DNA of 64,000 bases from Megalobrama amblycephala (GCF_018812025.1 NC_063052.1:29787451-29851450); one strand, 5' to 3'; shown: positions 37,054 to 49,995, numbered from the stretch's first letter. The notes: generated from the letters alone by a model not told the origin. Translations and numbers: made by a program.

Positions 37054-37310
37054 AGGGTTAACAAAGAGCAGATCCAGTTAAAATGTTGAGATGTAGTCCA
37101 AGATGGTGTGAGGAAAAATAATGCAACGAAAATATAATGCAAACCTTAGTATGTGCCGCACACAACCCTGAATAAAAAATGTCGAGGCAGCCTTGCCCTC
37201 ATCTGCTAACATGCAAGAAAATGGGGAGGGGTAAAGATTGCTGGATGACAAAGCACAGCATAAAATGTTTCACTGATCAACAGCGGCCCTTGCTGTTCAA
37301 AGTGAGCGTT
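37054..37310 (-). promoter_or_regulatory. promoter of exon 10 with CSE
   Basis: CSE core TCAACAGCGGCCC at 37277-37289, 224 bp before the start codon. Confidence 0.75.
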
Positions 37311-37450
37311 AACAAGACTAAGTAACTCTACAAAATATGTAGAATACAAGTGAATATGTGTGTGTGTGGGTGTGTGTGTGTAAGAAACAATCTAAGAGCA
37401 ATCGTCCCAATAAGAAACAATAGTCTAAAAAATCATCACAAACGGCACTG

Positions 37451-37468
37451 TTGCTGTCCAGTGCTGAA
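37451..37468 (-). promoter_or_regulatory. possible RE1 with shortened spacing, opposite strand
   Basis: On the minus strand this reads TTCAGCACTGGACAGC, both RE1 half-sites with about two bases missing between them. It is the only RE1-like site in the minus orientation in the window. Confidence 0.3.
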
Positions 37469-37582
37469 ATGAGATTTTAAGATTTTAAGTGAAAGAAGCA
37501 CATGTAGGAACATTTCGAGGGTAAAAAGGAAATATATATTGACGTATATATTGCAGTGACTCAACACACTTAGATTCATAGG

Positions 37583-37595
37583 CCGACAGCAGCAC
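37583..37595 (+). promoter_or_regulatory. orphan CSE-like site
   Basis: CCGACAGCAGCAC followed by TCAGAGTTC resembles the CSE and its flank, but the next exon downstream is exon 10, which already has a CSE at 37277. It may mark a lost variable exon. Confidence 0.4.
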
Positions 37596-38055
37596 TCAGA
37601 GTTCAAAACATGGAAGAATACAGCAATAATGTATTACATACTAAAGCAAGCAGTCAGGTTATTATAAACTTAATTTAAACCAAAATAATTTCCATCATGT
37701 TCATTTTCGCAATCTATTATGACCATATGGCATTCTAACTTTAGCTGAACAACAGCCGAAATGCATAATTTTCCTGTTATCACTATAAAGCTTAAACATT
37801 CTGTATTGTAAAAAGTGTTATATAAATAAAGGTGACTTTACCTGATATAATTTACCAAAAGGTAGTCATTTTAGAAAACAATTTGGATGTTTGCAGCTTC
37901 TGGACCAAAGAGAGACGGTATTATTCCATTAACGCAAACGAATAATTATTCATAACAAATATTTTAAAGAGAATATAGCCCATGTCAAGCGATTTGTGAG
38001 CATATCATAGAGGCTACATACAGAGGATAAGAATAATTAAACCGAGGACACACTT

Positions 38056-38076
38056 TTCAGCACCACGGACAGCGCC
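38056..38076 (+). promoter_or_regulatory. consensus RE1 (REST/NRSF) site
   Basis: Agrees with the classical 21-bp RE1 at every position (TTCAGCACC, AC, GGACAGCGCC). It lies 285 bp beyond the 3' end of exon 11. REST binding represses neuronal genes in non-neuronal cells, and RE1 sites are known in mammalian protocadherin clusters. Confidence 0.85.
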
Positions 38077-38360
38077 ACAAGATATTCTTTTTGTCATGAT
38101 CACAAAATTGCAGACTACCAGAATCAAAAATGATATATTTTAAAAAGCTATGTAAACTAGAAAAAAATATACTACTAAAAAAAAATACTACTCGAGTTTG
38201 TATCATCACAAAAATATTTTAATGAGCAACGTTTTGGTCAATCAACCTTCCTCAGGCTTACAAAACATCCAAATGTGCAAAAGAGAACTCACCATTTAGA
38301 GTGACAATCATCTGTTAGTAATAAGTAAAAGCTATTAAAAACACATTTGTGCAAACTCAC

Positions 38361-40814
38361 CAGTGTGTTGCGCGCATCGGTACAGTCAGCGGCTCGTGTC
38401 TCCTTTGGAATTGTTTCTGTTCCACTCACGTCAACACTCATCAGACTTTGACTGATGGGCCCGAAATACTTTACGTCACTTTTCCTGGAGTCTGTAGTTC
38501 TGTAAACTTCATAATTATGCACGTGCTGCAGAGTTCCTGTGCCAACAGTGTCCGCGTAACGCGGCGGATAGTACGGAATAACCGGGAGATTTGAGTGATA
38601 ATACAAACGAGATTGTCTCCATCTGTAGATTTTAACAGATATTATGACGACTAAACATGTTATGAAAAGAAATGAGACGGCAGCCAAGGCCAGGACCAGA
38701 TAGAAAGTCAAGTTATTGTTATATTCCTTGTCGTGCGTAAAGTCAGTGAACTCCGAGAGAACTTCAGGGAAGCTGTCCGCCACCGCCACGTTAACATTGA
38801 CCGTAACTGATCGAGAGGGCTGCCCGTTGTCCTCCACTACAACAGTGAGTCTTTGTTTGACAGCATCTTTATCTGTGACTTGGCGAACAGTTCTTATTTC
38901 TCCATTCTGTAAGCCCACTTCAAACAGCGCCCTGTCTGTGGCTTTGTGCAGTTTATATGAGAGCCAGGCATTCTGACCAGAGTCCACATCAACAGCCACC
39001 ACTTTAGTCACCAGATAACCCACATCTGCCGAACGAGGCACTATTTCAGCCACCACATTTGCGCCTGACTGGACCGGATACAGAACCTGAGGCGCGTTGT
39101 CATTCTGGTCCTGAACGTTAATGAGAACTGTAGCATTTGAACCGAGAGGTGGAGACCCTCCATCCTGCGCTCTCACGTGTATTTTAAACTCTTTCATCTG
39201 TTCATAATCGAATGATCGCACCGCGTGGAGAATTCCATTGTCTGCGTTAACAGAGAAGTACGCTGAGACAGGAGAACCATTTACATCGGTATCTATCATA
39301 TAATACGCGATACGCGCGTTTTGCCCTGCATCAGGATCTGTTGCTTGAAGAGTAAGCAATGAAACGCCGGGAGAGTTGTTCTCTAATATATACGTTTTAT
39401 ATTCACGCTGACTAAAGGCTGGCGCGTTGTCGTTGATATCAGTAATTTCTAGTGAAATAGTTTTTTTACTGAATAATGAGGGGCTGCCTTCGTCTGATGC
39501 AACTAACGTTAGGTTAAAACTGGAAACCTTTTCTCGGTCTAGTGGCGCGTCGGTTACTATAGTGTAGTACTTACGCGGTGATGGTTTAATTGCAAAGGGA
39601 GAGTTTTGTTCCAAACTTAAGCGGACCTGTCCATTTTTACCGGAGTCTACATCCTGGACGCTTATCAAAGCTACAACGGTGCCAGGTGGAGAATCCTCTT
39701 GTATTTTACCAGAAAAAGATGTCATTGTTATAATCGGGCTGTTGTCATTAACATCTACAACATCTATGACTAATTTACTTGCGCCGGTTAGGCCCCATGG
39801 GTCTTTAGCCTGCAAATTAAGTTCATATTGCTGAACAGCTTCATAGTCTAAAGTGCCAGTGAGTGTTATATCACCGGTGGCTGCACTGATTTGGAATAGG
39901 TGCGCTGCGTCCTCTCCGATATGAGTAAATGAATACGTGACATTGCCATTGAAACCTTGATCTGCATCAGATGCACTTACTTTAGTTATCAATGTCTCCT
40001 TTACCGCGTTCTCAGCTACACTTGCTTTATACATTGTTTCAGTAAAAATGGGTGCATTATCATTGGCATCGAGGACAGTAACGAGTATTTTAACAGTTCC
40101 AGAGCGCGGCGGGTCTCCACCATCTATAGCCGTTAATATAAGTGAATGCTCGCTCTGTTTCTCTCTGTCTAACACTGACTGCAACACCATCTCTGCGTAC
40201 TTGCTGCCGTCTGAGCGACTGTGCTGCTTTAAATCAAAATTCTCAGTAGGTTTCAGACTATAGCTTTGAAGAGAATTCAACCCAACATCGGGATCAGTTG
40301 CGGTATCTAACAAGAAAATGGTGCCTATAGGCGTGGACTCGCCTATCTCGAGTATTATTTCTTTCTTTGAAAAAACGGGTGCATGATCATTGATGTCTTG
40401 AATCTCGATTGTAATCGAGAAAAATTCAAGAGGATTTTCAAGCAAAATTTCAAGACCGAAACTACACGGTGATTTTTGTCCGCAGAGCTGCTCTCTGTCT
40501 ATTCTCTCTTTCACCACCAAATGTCCTTTGTTACGGTTCAGTTCGACATACTGTCTACTGTCATCAATAACGAGACGCGCACGACCAGACACCAACCTTT
40601 TCACATCCAAACCGAGATCCTTCGCCACATCTCCGACAAACAATCCTGGTCTCATTTCCTCTGGAATGGAGTAACGAATCTGTCCGGACGCCGAGTTCAG
40701 CACGAATAAAAGAAAAATGGAGAATCCTGCTTGCCATTTTACACACCGCCGCAAATGGACCCTTTTGTTATCCCCCATCCTGAGAATGTAGTAATCCGAG
40801 TACAATACAATCAT
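38361..40814 (-). CDS. clustered protocadherin variable exon 11 (second gamma-like type)
   Basis: Protocadherin exon of 818 codons. The first ATG gives MIVLYSDYY; a second in-frame ATG twelve codons on (MGDNKRVH) gives a more usual signal peptide ending near NSASG before QIRYSIPEEM and may be the true start. EC1 ([20 protein letters not shown]) and EC2-EC5 are the most individual of the gamma-like set; the C-x5-C loop is CGQKSPC. EC6 again matches exons 1-10. Helix and proximal tail follow exon 10, then diverge to RKSDVKYFGPISQSL and end TDARNTL. The donor CTG|GTGAGT is in phase 0; read-through would stop at 38289. Confidence 0.95.
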
Positions 40815-41010
40815 ACACTTCCAGTTTTCAAATATTCAAGAATTTAAAAATCCACTCTGTATTGTCCAGAATGTTCCAAAACGAGCTTTACGAACAAACA
40901 ACAGCGCTTCGTCTGTTTTCTCTGTCCTGTCTGACGCAATGCCTTCTTTACGCAGCTCTTATGAGCACTATCCTCTCCCTGGGCAACAGCACCTCTCACA
41001 GTCAATAAGA
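40815..41010 (-). promoter_or_regulatory. promoter of exon 11 with weak CSE
   Basis: A CSE-like GCAACAGCACCTCTCA lies at 40983-40998, about 170 bp before the first ATG. It lacks the CGG of the other copies. Confidence 0.45.
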
Positions 41011-42449
41011 AGCACGACAGCAGTGCTGGACTGAGCAGCATCAGGGCAATAAGAGCTAACATGGTCTGATTTATGAGAGTGCATTATGAGGTTCTTGCAA
41101 CATTTCTGATTCTATTAATTGTCACTACTGGACAGAAACTTGATTGTGAGCACTTGGTGTTTAAAAAAGTCAAATTTATCATTGTAATGAGCTCAGTGCA
41201 GGAACAGAGTCATGGAAAAAAACAACAACGCAGAATTAAGGTCAGCTCGATCAGACTTTAGCAATTACAGTTTATCATGAACAAATATGTATTCCATGAC
41301 AGGTGTTTAACAAGAGTGATTTTAGGCGCCATCTTGTTTGGCTACCCTCTTGTTAAAAACCCTCTGATTTAATCAAAAATAATGAAGAAAGTGTGTAATA
41401 TCGAGCCAGTCAGATGTGATCCTACTGTAAACACTAGCTGATGATGACCTACATTTAAAAAATGATGAAAGCCAGCCGAGTGTGCTCTCCAAAAAACAGA
41501 CACAATCCTCAGTCTGGTCCTGTAAAAGCTGAATGTGTGTGTGTGTGTGTGTGTGCTTGTTTTTTGTGATTTATGAGGACAAACATTTGTATAATGACAT
41601 GGTTATTACACTGGTTGAATGAAGTAAACATGAAATATGAGTAACAAGTAAATATTTCAAAAATATTGCATGAGTCCTCATATTTAAAATAGCTTTAAAA
41701 ACACACTAAACTGTTTTATTAGATATGTAAAAATGCAGAATGTTTTCAAAGCTTCACAGCAATTAAAATAAAAGATTTCCAGTAACACTTTACATAAAGG
41801 ATTAATGCATTTCCATTAGCTAATGCATTAATTATCATGATCCACATTCTTTTCTTAATCTGGGACAATTTTACAAATACATTTCAGGTTGTACAAATTA
41901 ACATTGTTATGAATAAACAGTAAAATATTATTAAATTAACATAACCCAGATTCATTATTGCTATTTATAGTTTATGATGAATTTAACTATTTTCAAACAA
42001 ATTATAAATTGTTCCCAGAATTTCTCCACTAAGGTTTTGCAGTATGACACTGATCATTTTACAATGTTTGCAGCTGTATTAATACAGAAGCATGTATGTG
42101 TTATTGTGCCAATATGTGGTTTTGGGTTCTGCAGTTGATTCAAACACACTGACGACACTGCTGTGTGGATGCATGAAACATGAGCAGCTCTGAAGCTGCC
42201 GCATAGTCATACATACTTAGTGTGATGAGATTGCATTATTCAGACTGAGCCCAATATAGCCTGATGCATTTTAATGCTGTAAAAGTGGGCCAGAGTCCAG
42301 CCTTAAAGCATAGTGACACACTGCTGCAGCAGGGGAGGAGAGCCAGAGACCTACATAGTGCAGACTCCCATGGTGCACACACACATGCACGCACGCACAC
42401 ACTCATGCAGTAAGATGATGCAGTGTCTCTGGCAGTGTTTTAGTGAACC

Positions 42450-42465
42450 ACCACAAGATGGAGCA
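42450..42465 (+). promoter_or_regulatory. possible CTCF site in the gap
   Basis: ACCACAAGATGGAGCA fits the CTCF core pattern CCASYAGRKGGC loosely. It stands alone in the gene-free interval. Confidence 0.3.
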
Positions 42466-43239
42466 CTGCACATACTGTATGCTTACATTCAAATGCTAAT
42501 CTGAACATGAGCAAACAGCCCATCATGAGGTCTTTAAAAGTAAAACATGTAGCAGAGGTGTTAATGAGAGTATGGAAATTTAAAAGAAACCGAAAGAGAG
42601 AGAGAGAGAGATAGAAAGTGTATATGGAAGTGAAAAAAAAGCTTTCTGTAGATTGACAATGATATTTTATATAAAAATAGCAGTGTATCAAATACATGTT
42701 TCTTACCTAAGAGGGGATTGGTTCATTTCAATTCATTAGGATGAAGCAGAGGTGCAGGTCATGGAGGGGAGAGAAGAGAAAAAAATAATTAACAATAAAT
42801 AGATTTACACTTTTTTCCTGAAGAAAATGTGCTGATTTGTTTGAAGCACTTACACTGTATGCAATAGAGGCGTTTGCCAAGGCAAGCATCTGTATTATCA
42901 ATTAAACAAAACGAAAAGACACCCACACTAAGATCTAAACATTAAAATGAGAGAAACCACACCCAAAGTGCACTCAGAAAAACCATAAAACACTGAGGAC
43001 GGCTTTCACAAGAGCACTGTGGCATAATGACATTCTAGCATACACAATGGCATCATAATGATTATCATCTTGATTAGAAATTGTACAGTTAGAAACACAA
43101 GAATATATGGGACATGTGAGGAGACACATTACTGCCTCTGTCACCCTCCAATAGCTTTTCATGAAGGCATCTCTGCATGTGTGGACTAAAATGACAATCA
43201 GATTATATTTAAAGTCTGTTTTAATATTTTCCTGTTCAT

Positions 43240-43570
<331 letters not shown>

Positions 43571-43640
<70 letters not shown>
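43571..43640. repeat. CA microsatellite, 70 bp
   Basis: Perfect CA run. Confidence 0.95.
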
Positions 43641-43642
<2 letters not shown>

Positions 43643-43801
43643 AACTCTTCTCACATGTACAGAAGTGTACAGCAGAAGTAGGCCTGCCTAAAGCAACAAT
43701 TTAAACACACATGGGTGAACACTTTAAATAGCACACAGTCACTGACTGGAATATGTACAGCACTCTGTGGATCTGCAGTACATAACAGTCCCATTACTGT
43801 A

Positions 43802-43943
43802 CACCCTCAGAAAAAACAAAAGCTGGGGTGTTACCCTTTCAAATGGTGCTAATATAAGATACTTATATGCAACCTTTAGTGGTAAATAAGGTACAAGGGA
43901 GTACCTTTTGATAGGGTAACTTTTGTACCTTTTTCTGAGAGTA
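43802..43943. mobile_element. MITE, about 140 bp
   Basis: Imperfect palindrome: the left end CCCTCAGAAAAAACAAAAG pairs with the right end CTTTTGTACC, TTTTTCTGAGAG. Between them are GGTAC-rich inverted pieces. No coding capacity. Confidence 0.6.
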
Positions 43944-44103
43944 GTTGCATTAGTAGCATTCCAAAACATGCAGTACATGAAAGGAATGTAATTTCATAAT
44001 AATAGTTTTTAGAATTTCAATAATAATAATAGTAATAATAAAATAAAATAATAAATAATCGGCCAAATAACCCTTGTGCATTCAAAAAAAAAAAAAAAAA
44101 AAA

Positions 44104-44660
44104 GTTACACATAGGTGCAAAATGGACAAAAATGTCCATGCCAAAAAAGTGTCATAGAAATATGATTTATTAATAAATTTTTCCACTTTCACTGATGTCA
44201 ATTTTTTAACCAGCATCTGTTCTTTCCATAGATACCAAACATTCATTAATTTTAAGAACTTTAACCCTTTAAATGCTGGTTTGTTTACATAATGCCATAG
44301 GTGTTTTTTTTTTTATGAAAAAATTAAAAATAGTAGTTTATTTTCATAAACTAAATGCTAAGCAGAATTTTTTTTTTCTTTGCTTATTAGATTCTTGGGT
44401 AGGTCAATGAAGAACAACAACATTCATTTTGAGGCATTTATATTTTTTAGAAAATTAGATTTTTTACAAAAACTAACACTTAGGTCCATAATGGACAAAA
44501 ATGTCCATGCCAAAAAACTGTCATAGAAATATTATATATTAATATTTTTTTTTCCACTTTCACTGATGTCAATTTTTTAACCAGCATCTGTTCTATCCAT
44601 AGATACCAAACATTCATTCATTTTCAGAATTTTAACGCTTTACAAATCGGTTTCTTTACA
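44104..44660. repeat. tandem duplication with a unit of about 370 bp
   Basis: AATGGACAAAAATGTCCATG followed by ACTTTCACTGATGTCAATT and ACCAGCATCTGTTC occurs near 44122 and again near 44492. The second copy is the left end of the element below. Confidence 0.75.
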
Positions 44661-45410
44661 TCCTCGGCTTCTAATGCACCTGTGTGCTCACTGTCAGTGG
44701 GCAACACTAGCTTCAGAGCTTCTTCTGCTGAGTAACGTCTCTTCAAACAATGAAATGATATACCCCTCAAGCACCACATATTTATAGGTTTGGCTGTGAG
44801 GACACCTGTGTGAACTCAAACTTTGTATAAAATCTAAAGAACTAAAAAATCAGCATTTTCTTGTGGTGAAAACTAAAACAATGTGTTTAGGGGCTTCTGA
44901 ACTTCTACTTCAAATTCAAGCATACCTTTCATCTCCGTAAAAAAACAGTAACAAGTGAAAAAGTGCAATCAAGGGTTAAGATGTGTGTTTGGTCGAAAAA
45001 GAAAAACCTCAAAGCCTTCTTTGACCATGGCCATATGACCCTGCCAAGGGTGTGACTCATACATGGAGTGGGATTTTTGATTAGTAAACACATGCAAACT
45101 ACACTCTGAAATCCTTACCAATATACCCACACAATTATAGCGGCATTATTTTTCAAATTGACTCTATAATAGACTATAATATGCATAATCAGAAAACACA
45201 AATAAAGCAAGTATTTCTTTTATATGCCAAATTTGAAAATATGGCACAATCTAGTAAAAAATGGTAAAAATGTAAAATTTGAAGCCTTGCCGATAGAATG
45301 AATGCCTATTTGCAAATATTGTATCATTTTATAGTCAAATGGGTTAAAAAATTGTAGTTTTAATGGGTTTCAATGTGGACATTTTTGTCCATAAGGTGCT
45401 GAGTGTGAGT
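44474..45410. mobile_element. non-autonomous element with inverted ends
   Basis: The left end carries ACACTTAGG, then ATGGACAAAAATGTCCA; the right end, inverted, carries ACTCAGCACC, then ATGGACAAAAATGTCCA. No transposase frame. Superfamily unknown. Confidence 0.5.
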
Positions 45411-45591
45411 ATTTTTTGTACGGAGGGTAAAATTGATTTTTTTGAAGGAAATGAGGGTAAAATATTAAAATTCCAATAAAAATAAACACCTGAGCCAAAA
45501 TTCATGTAGTTGGCATTAACAAAGGCACACTTATAACAAATAAGGTTGCACAAGGGATAAAAGCATTATTAATAACAATACTAATCAGACA

Positions 45592-45594
<3 letters not shown>

Positions 45595-45640
<46 letters not shown>
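45595..45640. repeat. TA microsatellite
   Basis: Perfect TA run of 46 bp. Confidence 0.95.
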
Positions 45641-45644
<4 letters not shown>

Positions 45645-47617
45645 GTAGTAATACCCTCCACTTACAAACCAAATGCTAAAATAAGACTACAATTAAGACG
45701 AAAATCAATTCATCAGTGATACCAAGCATTTAACTACATGTGTATATTCCATACATTCATAATTGGCACTCAGAAGAACTACTCTTAAGCTAAAAACTAT
45801 GATTCAGTTAATAAAACGCATTTTATGTTGGGGTTTATATTAACCATCAGAAGATCTGTTGCTAATTGAACTCGCTCTAATGTCACCTGAAAATCCCTAA
45901 ATTAAGCTCACAATGACATTTAATTGAAATGTATTTGCATATTCAACCCCAATCTCTCTTTTGTGGCATTATTGTGGCATTATGTATGCTCACGTGTGTG
46001 TGTCAGGCGTTCATGGTCCGATTAAAGGCATGTCAGAACATGTTATACACTGCAGATGAGCTCAGTGCACAGTCACAATAATAAACACACAAACATCTGC
46101 TCAGAGAAAACATTACTCTCCAACTAGACTCTATATTTAATCCTGCAGACCCAGTGAAAAACCAAGTTTACATGTGGCCTCATAGTCACGAGGTGAAATC
46201 ATCCTTTATCCTAGATAAGAAGCTCAAATCATGAGTCTGGACATTTGTTAAATTGTGGTTAGATATTATGGTTAATTTGTCAAAGCAAACTTCTCATTTT
46301 TAGACTCATCTGTTAAATGTCATGACAATTTCATGGCAAAGTATCTTAGTGGTAAATGTAATAAATTTCGATTTTTCACACCTTTTAACCTTGGATATAT
46401 TTCTTGCTAATAACTTTAAAGCCTGTAATAGAAATCTCTGCTTTAAAGCAAAAGTGATGCTTATATCAACTAGCACTGCAAAACATAAACAACATGACTT
46501 ACTAAGCATAAGTATGACCAATGTAACCCATGAAACAAAATAATTTAGTACTACGCTTTCATGTAATGATTCAACTATGAAGAACTTTAAGGTGAAAGTC
46601 CACATTACAATCGTATCTTATGCTACCTGGATTGAAAGACAGGCATATGCACAAATATATTCTGTCATCGCACTAGTTACTGCAAGCACATTTACTGTTA
46701 ACAGTAAAGAGACAACCTACCTGAGTAAATAAAACATTCATATCTCTGATTAAACACAAGACAGACACACTGGGACACTAGGAAGACTTGTGAAGGGTAT
46801 TATGATCATGTAGAATATTTCTCATGCATAATCAACAAGATCATTCATAAATGTGTCTAATGTTGCATGCAGTATTTCCTAATTTCCCACTTAAAAGAGA
46901 CGCTCAGATTGTGCCTCTTTTGATAAATATTTTTTATTAATATAACTCCTAAAACCGAAAGTCACTTTACAAAGCACATAAATCACATTAACAGCACTAT
47001 CCAGAGTAAATGTTAAAATATCTAAAGTGTAAATGTAGACATCTCCAGTGACAGTGATTCTGGCTCAAATCAATAACTATAAGTTAACATCTTCTGGTAA
47101 AAATTAGTGTTTGTGTAAATTAATTATAAATGCATGGTTTGTTTATTGTAAAGGTTCATTGGAAATATTTATTATTTGAACTTAAAGGTAAAATCACCAG
47201 TTAAATCAACAGTAACAAACTGCACATAGATGACTGAATTGTATGAGAAAGGATAAGAAAGCAGTCTTCACAACATGTGAGCTTAATATGTATACAACCA
47301 AAAATAAAGCGCTAGAGTACAGAAAGACAAATGAAGATGAAATTGTTTTAAATCCGGTTCACAGAAGCAGAAGAGTGTTCATGTGAAATGCAGATTCAAA
47401 ATCTTTCAACCATTTAATCTTTCGAGAGAGAGAGAGAGAGAGTCCTAAACAGAGTGAGCGTCTGATCAAAAATACAAAGCAGAGATGGATTCTCATCAAA
47501 TACAAACTCAGTGATTACAGCCTTTCAGTAAAAAAGCAGACTGACATGCATGCCTTCCAAAGGAAAAAAGTAAAGTCTGTACTCATCGTGACAGTCCTGC
47601 TTGGACTAATATATATA

Positions 47618-48090
47618 CACTACCGCTCAAAAGTTTGGGATCGGTAAGATTGTAGCAATATTGTGTAATATTGTGAAATATTATTACAATTTAAAATGAC
47701 TGTTTTCTATTTGAAAATATTTTAAAATGTAATTTATTCTTGTGTTGGCAAAGCTGAATTTTCAGCATCGTTAATCCAGTCTTCAGTGTCACATGATCCT
47801 TCAGAAATCATTCTAATATGTCAATTTGCTGCTCAAGAAACATTTATTGTTTACAATTGTACAAAATATTTGTGTACAATATTTTTTTTCAGGATTCTTT
47901 GATGAATAGAAAGTTCAAAAGAACAGTGTTTATTTGAAATCTAATCTTTTGTAACATTATAAAGTCTTTACTGTCACTTTTGATTGATTTAATGCATCCT
48001 TGCTGAATAAAAGTATTCATTTCTTTAATTTCTTTTCAAAAAAAACAAAAAAAAAAATTCTTACTGACCCCAAACTTTTGAACGGTAGTG
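47618..48090 (-). mobile_element. MITE copy A, complete
   Basis: Ends CACTACCG(C/T)TCAAAAGTTTGG are inverted at both sides, flanked by TA on each side (47616-47617 and 48091-48092), the target choice of Tc1/mariner-type elements. Internal sequence is inverted relative to copy B. Confidence 0.75.
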
Positions 48091-48092
48091 TA

Positions 48093-49937
48093 AAATGTTA
48101 CAAAAGCTTTGTATTTTAGATAAATGCTGTTCTTTTGAACTTTCTATTCATCAAGGAATCCTGAAAAAAATGTACACAACTGTTTTCAACATTGATAATA
48201 ATAACAGATATTTCTTGAGGAACTAATCAGCATATTAGAATGATTTCTGAAGGATCATGTGACACTGAAGACTGGAGTAATGATGCTGAAAATTCAGCTT
48301 TGCCAATACGAGAATAAATTACTTTGTAAAATACAGGCCTGGACTGGTAATCTGGCATACCGGGCAAATGCCCGGTGGGCCGACGCACTTGAGGGCGGGG
48401 CCGCTATATGATTTGATTTTTTTTAATAAACATAAAATTGGCCAACGACCGGCCCATAAAGCAGGGACAGCGGCCCATTGGTTCATTTTCCATACTGACA
48501 CTGGGCTGGCCCAATCACATCTCTTAACAGACTCCAGCCCGTCCCCTCTGTTTCGCCAGAACATCTGTGGATTAGGAGGATGGAGAAACAAAAGCGCAAG
48601 TGCAAGGGGGGTGCGGAGAAGTTGCGGGCAAAAAATTTTAGAGGTTGATGCCTCAACGTGCAAAAATTACTGGCATGTTTAGTGCGGTTACTGTAGCTTC
48701 AGTTTCCAAACCTACAGTACCTGACGTGCAAAAACAGGTGAACATAGAAGAACATGGAGGAGACACCTGTAAGGCAGAGGAGCAGCAGGTGTCTGACAGT
48801 GAAGCCAATGAGGGACAGAGTAAGCAGGAGAGTATAATAGAAACGGTAAGCAGGGTAGTTACATGATTAACAGCGAGGGACTCATGATGCGACGACGACG
48901 ATGATGATGTTTAAATGAATGAATATTATAAGACAACATAATCGTCGTCGTTATTATAAAGTCAGACTGTCACCTACTGCACTGGTCATTCAGTCAGCTA
49001 AAGTCAAATAGCACAGCAAAAGTTATTTTGCACTGTTTTTTGTAGTTAGCAGTGCCCTTGTAGCTATCAGAGTTCACTTATGCAGTAACGGCCCTTCTCA
49101 TAGAAAAACCTGAAATGATGCAATTTGATTTTTCAAAAAAAAAAAAATTCAGGTTATTATTATAATGTAATATTACTGATGATGTGTTTATTTCACAACG
49201 AGACTATAGGTGTCTATTTATAGCTGTTAGTCGTGATGATGGTCTACTAGATCTCACTTTTCAGCTATAAAAAGTTATGTTTTGTAGCTCTTGTACCCTA
49301 TTACTCTGGTATGAACACTTGGTTGTTTATGGCAAGTGAATAACATGAATATCATTTTATTAGGACGTTTTTTGTGAGTAACTTGGTAGTATAGTTTTCT
49401 TTTTCATTGTTTTTAATGGGGAGTATCTAAACAATGAGAGGTAAATGTTTGACACTTAAACAGGGGTTTGTGCTCTTTAAAACAAAGTATATTTGTATTG
49501 TAAATTATAGTTTTTCTGCTGTCTGTTTCATTGAAAAAAAATAAAATAAAAAAAAATCTTTATAGAATTATCAGTATTCTACATCCACGTTCTAAGGGTT
49601 AACTAGCTTTTATATCATGGAGCACATTGTCCATCTAGAAATCCTACTCTTACTAAGTGTATTTTTAATAACTCTACCAATTAATTGTAATACTCTGGTG
49701 GGTGGTGTCCGACCGATTGTGGTGGGCCGGTCTGAGCAAAAATGCCAGGGCCATTTTTTTGTCCCAGTCCAGCCCTGGTAAAATATATTCAAATAGAAAA
49801 CAGTTATTTTAAATTGTAATAATATTTCACAATATTACTGTTTTTACTGTATTTTTAAATAAATTAAGCCTTGGTGAGCAGACGAAACTTCTTTTAAAAA
49901 CATTAAAAATCTTACCGATCCCAAACTTTTGAGCGGT

Positions 49938-49941
<4 letters not shown>
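48093..49941 (+). mobile_element. MITE copy B, truncated and interrupted by a hAT element
   Basis: The same family as copy A in the other orientation, abutting it so that the two form a large inverted repeat. Its left end is missing. The right end (CCCAAACTTTTGAGCGGTA) is at 49924-49941. It is split by the hAT insertion at 48334-49777. Confidence 0.75.
48334..49777 (+). mobile_element. non-autonomous hAT transposon, 1,444 bp
   Basis: Terminal inverted repeats CAGGCCTGGACTGG and CAGGGCTGGACTGG differ at one of 14 bases. The element is flanked by a perfect 8-bp direct repeat GTAAAATA (48326-48333 and 49778-49785), the hAT hallmark. A short plus-strand frame from 48580 (MEKQKRKCKGG...) looks like the start of a hAT transposase but stops after about 22 codons, and a further frame follows at 48645-48866. 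No catalytic region remains, so it depends on transposase supplied elsewhere. Confidence 0.85.

Positions 49942-49995
<54 letters not shown>

Noticed and set aside
38150..38280. CAACGTTTTGGTC...CCTTCCTCAGG stretch next to exon 11, resembling the 3' end of a dispersed repeat
   Set aside because: Too short to assign; no ends or target duplication visible.
41775..42000. AGTAACACTTTACATAAAGG-type sequence as a MITE
   Set aside because: Only one end is recognisable and the copy is strongly diverged.
42680..42760. Possible small exon with TTAG|GTAAGAAAC donor and an upstream pyrimidine tract (minus strand), considered as a protocadherin constant exon
   Set aside because: No encoded DWR-like constant-region motif and no acceptor at a sensible distance.
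48319..48663. 114-codon minus-strand frame in the hAT end
   Set aside because: It overlaps the hAT terminal repeat and its plus-strand 5' coding remnant; no known domain.
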